Origin: Mytilus galloprovincialis
Lineage: Eukaryota; Mollusca; Bivalvia; Mytilida; Mytilidae
Length of the DNA stretch: 64,000 nucleotides
NCBI RefSeq assembly: GCF_965363235.1
Contig: NC_134840.1
Location: forward strand, 60,444,793-60,508,792
Reading direction: 5' to 3'
In this document: piece after piece, positions 56,828 through 64,000 of the stretch
Layout of the letters: each line of letters starts with the position of its first letter
Numbering within the stretch: position 1 is the first letter of the stretch
The notes under the pieces: generated by a model
What the model was told of the DNA's origin: nothing
The model's database searches: none
The model's input: only the letters and a program-made list of their open reading frames with translations
Position numbers and translations under genes: made by a program

Positions 56828-58059
56828 TGATTTCCTGTTTAAGATGGTTCTCGTTGGAGATGATGGTGTAGGAAAATCATGCTTAATGAGTAGCTTTGCT
56901 GTGAGTAAGCCTAGGAAATATCAAGATCATTATAAAAATAAATGATGTGGTATGATTATCAATGCGACAACTATCCATCTAAGTAAAAATGAAGTGGATA
57001 CAAGATTATAGGCCACCATACTACCTTCAGCTATGAAAGATTTTAAACAATTCCATTGAGGAAACTATAATTACACCCTAATTTATAATAAAACAATTAA
57101 AAAAAATATATGACAGTTCTGAGGTGCAACAACTAATGAACTACAGTCTCTTGACTGAGGACAAGCACTTATAGAATGTGGCTGGGTTAGAAATGTTTCT
57201 GAGCACTTCACCCTTCCTTAACCAGGGACAGACTGTCACAGGGTGAAACATCACAAATTTAGAACAAACTAAAAATAAGTTGCAATTGAATCGGTTTAAC
57301 ACAAAAGATCAGTACAAATCAAGCCATGTCTTTTTTTACAGTTTAATTATTGAAGCTGGAGATGTATTTGCTAAATTTTATTTATCTTCACAAATTTCAC
57401 ATTTAAACAAATTATAGATTTTCAAAAATACATTATACTTTCTGAATATCTTAAAGAATGATGTCATTATTATGAGACTCTTCATTCCTAGAAGATTACA
57501 AAATCTGTACACATTTGATGTTAGAGTATTTATTTTTCTACTATTAACCAATTCCTGTCATCGCCTGTAGCACAGAGATATGTACACTATTTATTTACAT
57601 TATTTTTCTTTTTCAGGAGGGAAAACAATACATGCATACTGACAATTATATGCCTACAATTGGAGTAGATTTTGTAAGTATTTACATGTACATGAAATAT
57701 CAATTGGCATCGTTGTCAGATTTTATACAAAGTGTCGTAAAAGTCAGTTGTAAACTTTTATTTCTTAAAAACTAGCAAAGTTACATATTTTGTAAATATT
57801 TGATCATTTAGAAATTTCAGTATGGATGTTTTAAAAATCTTGAAATTGAACAAATGTTGAACTGTATCAATTGAAGTATATATATATTAAATATATATCA
57901 TTTATTATTTTATATTACTCATTTCTAGAAAATATGCACCATAAAAATTGAATAGTTATTTATTTTAAATATCCTTTTATATCATTCATTACTTATATTA
58001 TTCAATTCTAGAAAATACGCACCATAAACGTAGAAGGAAGAGTTATTAAGTTACAGCTT
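56828..58059 (+). CDS. Rab-type small GTPase, partial (three internal exons)
   Basis: Exons 56828-56900, 57617-57673 and 58012-58059, with AG acceptors and GTGAGT/GTAAGT donors, all joins in phase. The reading is DFLFKMVLVGDDGVGKSCLM (P-loop GDDGVGKS), then SSFAEGKQYMHTDNYMPTIGVDF (switch I, TIGVDF), then KIRTINVEGRVIKLQL (Rab family strand before the WDTAGQ motif). The first exon with the start codon and the exons from WDTAGQ onward are not found in this window. The next sequence downstream is a BEL/Pao retrotransposon, apparently sitting in the following intron. Rab proteins switch between GDP and GTP on membranes and direct vesicle traffic. The sequence is Rab1/8/35-like, but the Asp-Asp in the P-loop and the longer HTDNYMP loop make the subfamily uncertain. 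Confidence 0.8.
56935..57245 (+). repeat. SINE-like repeat in Rab intron
   Basis: 'aatgatgtggtatgattatc', 'gacaactatccatctaagta', 'tgaactacagtctcttgac' and 'agaatgtggctgggtta' follow the order of the 35090 copy. Confidence 0.6.
57892..57953 (+). pseudogene. Duplicated, decayed copy of a Rab exon
   Basis: 'ttctagaaaatatgcaccat' repeats the acceptor and first codons of the exon at 58012 ('ttctagaaaatacgcaccat'), 83 bp upstream of it, with similar intron sequence in front of both. The copy reads K-I-C-T-I-K-I-E and then TAG. It keeps the splice acceptor but lacks a good donor. Confidence 0.7.
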
Positions 58060-58340
58060 GTAAGTACTAACAGTAGTCTAGACCAAATACAATGATATTT
58101 ATTGTTATCATGTCTCAATCTTCCACAAATTTATTTTTGTGCTCTTAAACCTTTACTTAAAGGATTTGCTCATTATTGAAGGCAGTAAGGTGAACTATAG
58201 TTGTTAAATATTGTGTCATTTGGTCCTTTGTGAAGACTTGTCTAATTTGCAATCATACCACATCTTTTTAATATACATAACTGAACCACAACAGTCTTTG
58301 AATATTGTAATCACAATTAACTCACACGAAGCAGAATGAG
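58060..58340. other. Rab intron before the LTR element
   Basis: A reversed SINE-like fragment is at about 58215-58275 ('tttgcaatcataccacatct'). Nothing else is recognised. Confidence 0.45.
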
Positions 58341-58527
58341 TGTTAAGAATTGCGCTAATATTAACGTACCTTTTTGCGGTACGGCCGCTATCTTTGTGAC
58401 GTCGCGTAATTGTTATACTTTATGTTGTATTGAATAGAAACGTATAATGGCAGACGTAGTTATATCTTTATCGCCTTAGACTTAGTTAACTTACGATCAA
58501 ATACACAACGCAACGCAATAATCTACA
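58341..58527 (+). repeat. Putative 5' LTR
   Basis: Starts TGTTAAG and ends CTACA directly before the primer-binding site, giving the TG...CA form. It contains 'gacgtcgcg', a TA-rich 'gttatacttta' promoter-like stretch and 'tataatgg'. At 187 bp it is short for the family. The left edge is a guess because the 3' LTR is not available for comparison. Confidence 0.45.
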
Positions 58528-58528
58528 T

Positions 58529-58540
58529 TGGTGCCGTGAC
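58529..58540 (+). other. Primer-binding site
   Basis: tggtgccgtgac follows the LTR by one base and begins with TGG, the complement of the tRNA CCA end. The tRNA species is not assigned. Confidence 0.55.
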
Positions 58541-58554
58541 TTCAAACGGAGAGA

Positions 58555-61500
58555 ATGGACATCAGCCGATTAAAATCCTTGAGGGCGGGGAACAAAGCAG
58601 CAGTAACAAAAGTTTTTAAAAAACTGGAGGAAGCCATCGGAGATTCACAAATAGACACGGAGGAAGTATCAACATTGCTCGAAGCAATTGAGAAGAAAAA
58701 GAAGACGTTAGCCTCAATAGATGAACAGATATTAAATGCAGTCGAATCAGAAGATATTACAAATGAAATTCTTGAAACAGATGAGTATTATTTAGATTTA
58801 GAGGGTAAAATTCGAAAATTTAAGAAGTTCTTAAAGCCCGTAACAAACGCAACATCTTCTATACTAGATTCAAACGCACCAGAGTTTGTTCCGTACACAA
58901 ACCCCTTTACTCACACAAGTCAGCCATTATCTCAGTCAAGTTCTACCTCAAGTAATAACCATCGCCTACCAAAGCTATCTCTTCCCAATTTTAATGGAGA
59001 CATTCTACAATGGCAATATTTCTGGGATTCATACGAGACCACGATTCATCACAATCACACATTAACTGACATTCAGAAATTTTCGTACTTGAACTCATTG
59101 CTTCAATTTGAAGCTGCAAACGTAATTTCAGGATTGACCATGACAAATCCAAACTACCACAAAGCAATTGAATTATTGAGAAACCGCTATGGGCAACCAC
59201 ATAAAATCATTAATGCATATATGAGAGCACTACTTGATATACCCGCACCACATGATACATTAGAAAGTTTGAGAACATTTCATGACAAATCGGAAGCCTA
59301 CATACGGGGTCTAGAGTCTCTCGGACAATGTCAGGAAATGTACGGATCGTTACTGATACCAGTAATTCTCGGGAAGATACCGCATGAAGTACGAAAAAAT
59401 ATAACACGAGAAAACGGGAGCGACAGTTGGAATATTCAATCGCTTCGAAACGCGATAGGTAAAGAGATTTCTATTCAAGAGTCCGGATACGGAGATTATA
59501 CACAGACGTATTCAACCCCAACACCTAGCGCAAATTTCATAACAGGCGTTAAACGAGTAACTACAGATAAAACCCGTCCGATAAACACAACAGACAAATC
59601 ATTCAACTCGAATCGGAAGAAACAATGCACATATTGTGACGGAAACCACTGGCCTAACGAATGTAAAGATGTCATAGATCACGATAAAAGAGTAGCCATT
59701 ATAAAAGAAAAGAGGTTATGCTTTAATTGTTTAGGTAAGCATAAAATAGCCGATTGCAAATCCAAGAATACGTGTAAGTGTTGCCACCGGAAGCATCACT
59801 CTTCATTATGTAAACAGAACTCGTACTCAAATAAACATCATATTGAAACTGAACAATCGCAAAATAAAGTAGACACAGAAACTTCTATGTTGTATACCGC
59901 TAGCGAAGAAAGGTCCACTGTTTTACTGAAAACCGCATTCAGTCCAGTCGTTCACAAAAATACATGTATAGATGCAAGAATACTCTTTGACGAGGGAGCT
60001 CAGCGCTCGTTTATAACCGAAGAACTAGCAGCTAAATTGGACATTAAAAAAGAAGGGTCTGAAACATTAAGTATAGCTACATTTGGAAGTACTACGAAAA
60101 AGGTGAGAAATCTTGACAAAACAACAATTAATCTTAAGTCTACCGAAGGAGAATTAATTCCTATTAAAGTTTTAATTGTACCAACCATTGCTTCACCACT
60201 TCAAACTCACAACATAGGAATAACGCAGAAGTTTTCATATTTACGTGGTCTACAATTAGCACACCCAGTCATGGATGGAGAGCAATTTGAAATATCCTTA
60301 ATTGGAGGTGATTTCTACTGGGACATAGTTCAAGACAAAATAGTGCGTGGAAACGGTCCAACTGCAGTTAGCTCGAAAATTGGATATTTACTTTCCGGTC
60401 CTGTCCCTACAAGAACCAGTAATGCATCTTTCTCAATGATGAATATACTAGTATGTCACAAACAAGAAGAGTGCGATCTTGAAAAATTTTGGCAGCTTGA
60501 ATCGTTGGGAATTGACGCTAAAGAACAAAATGATCCAGACCTAGCTGAATCAATTGAAAATTACTTACAAACCTCTATTACGAAGAAAAATGATAAGTAT
60601 ATTACGAAATTACCATGGAGAGAGAATGCGCCAGAACTACCGACAAATGAAGACATCGCAAAACGCAGAACGGAAAGCGTTATTCGTCGCCTTAAGAAGG
60701 ATCCCGAGATGTTCCGAAAGTATGGTGAGATAATTACAGACCAAGAACAAAGAGGATTCATTGAAAAGGTATGTGATGAAAGTACATGCACAAACAAGGT
60801 TCATTACATTCCGCATCATCCCGTAAAAAAGGATTCAGTCACCACCCCGATACGCATAGTATATAACTGTAGCTGTAGAGCGAATGTCAGTAGTCCTTGT
60901 CTTAACGATTGCCTAGCAACATATCCACCAATTATGACTGATTTGACGGAGATATTAGTACGCTTTAGAATGTACAAATATGCAGTTACAGCAGACATTG
61001 AAAAAGCATTTTTGCATATTGAATTAGATGTTGATGACAGAGATGTCACAAGATTTTATTGGTTAGAGAATCCCATGGACACAGAAAGCCGTTTGATTAC
61101 TTACCGGTTTAAGGTTGTACTTTTCGGCGCCACCTGTTCGCCATTCATGTTAAGCGCCACGCTAATGAAACATTTTAGAGACAATCCGTCAACTACATCA
61201 ACAGAATTACAGAGAAATTTATACGTGGATAACGTTCTAACCAGTTTTACAGATAAACAATCCCTTTTAAAATTCTACACGGAGTCAAGAAAATTATTGT
61301 CAGAGGCAGGATTCAACTTACGGTCTTGGAATTCTAATAGTACGGAATTACAGAACGTCGCAGGACAAGACAAGATCGGCGACAATGACGACATAGTCAA
61401 AATTTTAGGCATGAGATGGGATAGGGAATCTGACGATTTGAAATTTCAACAGATTGAATTTATGGAAAAGAACAAAATGATAACAAAACGTGAGGTTTTG

Positions 61501-63765
61501 CGCACATCTTCTAGAATTTTCGACCCCCTTGGATTAATCACGCCAATTACGGTGAAAGCTAAGCTGTTTATGCAGACTTTATGGAAGGCAAAGTTGGATT
61601 GGGATGAATGTTTGTCCGACGAACTGAGAAGTAAATGGCAGGAAATAGCTTTAGATATCGAGGAGGCTACCAAAATAGTATTTCCACGAATGTTAACGGA
61701 AGGAGTTATTAACGAGAAAACGTCTCTACATATTTTCACAGACGCCAGTCAGTTAGCATACGGAGCTTGTGCTTACTTAGTTACAGCAAATTCATCGGTC
61801 ATCGTCATGGCTAAAAATAGAGTAGTACCCGTAAAACCGATTTCATTACCACGTTTAGAACTTATGGGCGCGCTTATCGGCGCCAGATTAGCAACGCATC
61901 TTCTTAAAGTCATAACAACAGAACATGTGTATATGTGGAGCGATAGTCAAATTGTTTTGAGTTGGATTAAATCGTCAAAAATCTTAAAACCGTTCGTAGC
62001 AAATCGACTTAAAGAAATAAGAAAATTAACAGAGAATGCTGAATGGAATTATTGTCCAACAGATGACAATCCAGCTGATTACCTAACTCGCGGAATTTAC
62101 GCTAAACAACTTTATAACAACAGCTTATGGATGAACGGTCCACAATGGATTTTAAATCGTGAGAATTGGCCGACATGGACGAGGAAAATTGAAGAATGCA
62201 GCACGATGATAACTGTTAGCGATGAAAAAACAAACGATGAAAGTACAAATGCTATAACACAGACAATTTCATGTATAGATATACAACGATACAGCTCTTT
62301 AGAAAAAGCAATTAGAGTAACAGCATACGTCATGCGTTTTATACAGAATATACGGAATTCAAAAGATAAACGGTCAATCGGATTTATCAGTGTTGAGGAG
62401 CGATGTAAAGCATTAAAAGTTCTAATAATGACAGTACAACAGGAAACTTTTAAGGATGAAATTGAAAGCTTGAATTCATCTTCTCAGAAAAAAGTGCCAC
62501 TTGTTCGACAACTTAAACTATATACAGACAAAAATGGATTACTACGTTGTACCGGGAGAATACAAAACGCACCTGTGAAGGAGAGTACTAAATATCCGTT
62601 GTTATTGCCAACACACCACAGTCTTACGTCCTTAATCGTAATGGATGCACACACAAAGACTTTACATGCCGGACTTAACAGTACAATCGCATATATTCAA
62701 CAGAAATATTGGATACCGAGAATAAGGCAGTGCGTAAAATCACAAATTCGTAAATGCGTCCAATGCATTAAAATATCAGGAATGCCTTACAGCGCACCCG
62801 ATCCGCCACCGCTACCTAAAGATCGAGTCAACTACGATTATCCTTTTTCAGTAACCGGCGTTGATTTCACAGGAGCTTTGTATACAAAAGGAAAACACAA
62901 CGAATTAAGCAAAACATATATTTGTTTATTCACTTGCGCCGCTACACGAGCTATACACTTGGAGATAGTCACAGATTTAACCGAGGAGTCTTTCATGCTT
63001 GCTTTTAAAAGATTTGTCGCTAGGAGATCTACACCAAGGATTATGTTGTCCGATAATGCAACAACCTTCAAGGCAGCCGCCGAAAAGATTACAAGATCAA
63101 GCAAAGACAACCGAATACAAGAAAAACTTGCCGATCAAGGAACGGAGTGGAAATTCATACCCAACCGAGCACCGTGGTTTGGAGGCTTTTGGGAACGCCT
63201 AATTGGACTCACGAAAAAGTCAATTAAAGCAATACTAGGAAAGTCATGTGTCACTACGGAAATGTTGAATACAATTGTAATCGAAATCGAGGGAACTCTA
63301 AACAATCGTCCGATAACTCACATTTCTACTGATATTAAAGATCCCGAACCGCTGACGCCAGCGCACCTTTTATATGGTCGTCGACTTGACAACCAATCGG
63401 AACAGAATATTGACAGTGCTACTTCCGAAGATTTGCACGTGAAACTCAATAAAAATTTACAGAGAAATAATGAACTAATCAACCATTTTCGCTCAAGATG
63501 GAAACACGAATATCTGACGTCACTCCGTGAATTTCACCGTACATCTGGAAGAAACGAACAAACAATACAAATAGGTGACATTGTAGAAGTACACAATGAC
63601 ACAAATCGTATAATGTGGAAATTAGCAGTTGTACAAGATTTAGTTCGTGGAAAGGATGGACTCATTCGATCAGCTGTTATCAAGACCGACACAGGAATCA
63701 CCAACCGTCCGATTGTGAAGCTCTATCCGTTGGAAATACGCAGTACACATGATGACAGTGAATGA
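58555..63765 (+). CDS. BEL/Pao Gag-Pol polyprotein, 1736 residues
   Basis: One uninterrupted frame. A Gag-like DUF1759 region covers about 138-285 (LPKLSLPNFNGDILQWQYFW). Zinc knuckles CTYCDGNHWPNEC and CFNCLGKHKIADC are at about 357-405, with a third CCHRKHH. An aspartic protease with FDEGAQRSFI has Asp479, with Glu in place of the usual Ser/Thr. Reverse transcriptase runs about 770-920 (TADIEKAFLHI, catalytic YVDN from 890). RNase H follows (FTDAS, Asp1063; WSDSQ). The integrase has an H2C2 zinc finger (about 1362-1405) and a D1437, D1500, E1547 triad (GVDFTG, LSDNATTF, FWERLIG), and a DUF5641-type C-terminus ends the frame (QIGDIVEVH). Together these parts package, process, copy and insert the element. 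No envelope gene follows. The ATG lies 15 bp after the primer-binding site. Confidence 0.92.
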   Translation: MDISRLKSLRAGNKAAVTKVFKKLEEAIGDSQIDTEEVSTLLEAIEKKKKTLASIDEQILNAVESEDITNEILETDEYYLDLEGKIRKFKKFLKPVTNATSSILDSNAPEFVPYTNPFTHTSQPLSQSSSTSSNNHRLPKLSLPNFNGDILQWQYFWDSYETTIHHNHTLTDIQKFSYLNSLLQFEAANVISGLTMTNPNYHKAIELLRNRYGQPHKIINAYMRALLDIPAPHDTLESLRTFHDKSEAYIRGLESLGQCQEMYGSLLIPVILGKIPHEVRKNITRENGSDSWNIQSLRNAIGKEISIQESGYGDYTQTYSTPTPSANFITGVKRVTTDKTRPINTTDKSFNSNRKKQCTYCDGNHWPNECKDVIDHDKRVAIIKEKRLCFNCLGKHKIADCKSKNTCKCCHRKHHSSLCKQNSYSNKHHIETEQSQNKVDTETSMLYTASEERSTVLLKTAFSPVVHKNTCIDARILFDEGAQRSFITEELAAKLDIKKEGSETLSIATFGSTTKKVRNLDKTTINLKSTEGELIPIKVLIVPTIASPLQTHNIGITQKFSYLRGLQLAHPVMDGEQFEISLIGGDFYWDIVQDKIVRGNGPTAVSSKIGYLLSGPVPTRTSNASFSMMNILVCHKQEECDLEKFWQLESLGIDAKEQNDPDLAESIENYLQTSITKKNDKYITKLPWRENAPELPTNEDIAKRRTESVIRRLKKDPEMFRKYGEIITDQEQRGFIEKVCDESTCTNKVHYIPHHPVKKDSVTTPIRIVYNCSCRANVSSPCLNDCLATYPPIMTDLTEILVRFRMYKYAVTADIEKAFLHIELDVDDRDVTRFYWLENPMDTESRLITYRFKVVLFGATCSPFMLSATLMKHFRDNPSTTSTELQRNLYVDNVLTSFTDKQSLLKFYTESRKLLSEAGFNLRSWNSNSTELQNVAGQDKIGDNDDIVKILGMRWDRESDDLKFQQIEFMEKNKMITKREVLRTSSRIFDPLGLITPITVKAKLFMQTLWKAKLDWDECLSDELRSKWQEIALDIEEATKIVFPRMLTEGVINEKTSLHIFTDASQLAYGACAYLVTANSSVIVMAKNRVVPVKPISLPRLELMGALIGARLATHLLKVITTEHVYMWSDSQIVLSWIKSSKILKPFVANRLKEIRKLTENAEWNYCPTDDNPADYLTRGIYAKQLYNNSLWMNGPQWILNRENWPTWTRKIEECSTMITVSDEKTNDESTNAITQTISCIDIQRYSSLEKAIRVTAYVMRFIQNIRNSKDKRSIGFISVEERCKALKVLIMTVQQETFKDEIESLNSSSQKKVPLVRQLKLYTDKNGLLRCTGRIQNAPVKESTKYPLLLPTHHSLTSLIVMDAHTKTLHAGLNSTIAYIQQKYWIPRIRQCVKSQIRKCVQCIKISGMPYSAPDPPPLPKDRVNYDYPFSVTGVDFTGALYTKGKHNELSKTYICLFTCAATRAIHLEIVTDLTEESFMLAFKRFVARRSTPRIMLSDNATTFKAAAEKITRSSKDNRIQEKLADQGTEWKFIPNRAPWFGGFWERLIGLTKKSIKAILGKSCVTTEMLNTIVIEIEGTLNNRPITHISTDIKDPEPLTPAHLLYGRRLDNQSEQNIDSATSEDLHVKLNKNLQRNNELINHFRSRWKHEYLTSLREFHRTSGRNEQTIQIGDIVEVHNDTNRIMWKLAVVQDLVRGKDGLIRSAVIKTDTGITNRPIVKLYPLEIRSTHDDSE

Positions 63766-64000
63766 ACTTTTCTGCCCTGGAGAACTTTTCTGCCCTGGAG
63801 AAATTAGTGGATGTATAGACTGTTCAATTAACTCCAGTTATTATATAGACTTGTAAAAGTGTTAAATTATTCAGACGTGAACAGTTAAAATACTATTGAG
63901 AGACTTTAAATATGATTTTATTTCTTTTTATGTCACAATTTACGAATTTTTCATATTGTATTTCAAATTTAAGTTAAATATCATTTTCTGCGGCCCCAGA
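63766..64000 (+). other. Retrotransposon 3' untranslated region
   Basis: It contains the second 18-bp tandem unit and AT-rich sequence, ending 'ctgcggccccaga'. A clear polypurine tract is not visible before the window ends. Confidence 0.5.

Larger units (their letters stand above)
58341..64000 (+). mobile_element. BEL/Pao LTR retrotransposon, intact in coding part, 3' LTR beyond window
   Basis: Order: putative 5' LTR (58341-58527), primer-binding site (58529-58540), one long polyprotein frame (58555-63765) and a 3' region that runs to the window end without meeting the LTR start again. The 18-bp 'gaacttttctgccctgga' is duplicated in tandem directly at and after the stop (63764-63781, 63782-63799). 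The frame has no stop or shift, so insertion is probably recent. The element lies in the same orientation as, and directly behind, three Rab exons. Confidence 0.85.

Overview
The window looks like nuclear DNA of a marine bivalve, most likely a mussel of the genus Mytilus or a close relative. It is AT-rich, has small exons in long introns with GT/AG borders, and is crowded with dispersed repeats I recognise as typical of mussels (the ATGCCCC/GGGGCAT repeat, the TACGACCGCA/GCGGTCGTA element, the SINE-like 'gatgtggtatgattgcca' repeat and many short inverted-repeat elements). The species call rests on memory of these repeats and was not checked by a search.

Host genes, left to right. (1) 4214-5219, minus: a two-exon gene for a secreted 126-residue protein with three antistasin-like six-cysteine units. 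(2) 14336-24959, plus: a complete 12-exon WDFY2 orthologue (404 residues, WD40 propeller plus FYVE zinc finger, an endosomal PI3P-binding protein); every exon joins in phase. (3) 37130-38776, plus: a single-exon TRIM-like protein with two B-boxes, a coiled coil and a C-terminal propeller but no RING. (4) 45216-51522, minus: a complete eight-coding-exon Gfo/Idh/MocA oxidoreductase (337 residues, inositol 2-dehydrogenase-like). (5) 56828-58059, plus: three internal exons of a divergent Rab-type GTPase that runs off the window on its 3' side and lacks its first exon here.

Mobile DNA. 8968-13960 is a decayed APE-type LINE whose first product carries a hydrophobic N-terminus, a 2A-like motif and a PHD finger. 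It was later split by a 1.25-kb composite insert with two tRNA-like sequences and by a 172-bp hAT-type MITE. 58341 to the window end is a BEL/Pao LTR retrotransposon with an unbroken 1736-residue polyprotein, apparently inserted downstream of the Rab exons. 30691-33517 is a nest of one repeat inside another. About ten inverted-repeat (foldback/MITE) elements lie between genes and in introns. A short retroelement at 35640-35835 contains a hammerhead ribozyme core.

The five host genes share no evident pathway; the neighbourhood is an ordinary animal gene landscape shaped by transposons. The items most worth a second look are the hammerhead motif, the signal-like/2A/PHD start of the LINE, the 147-bp-period repeat, the duplicated Rab exon with a stop codon, the 458-bp foldback and the nearly identical antistasin units.
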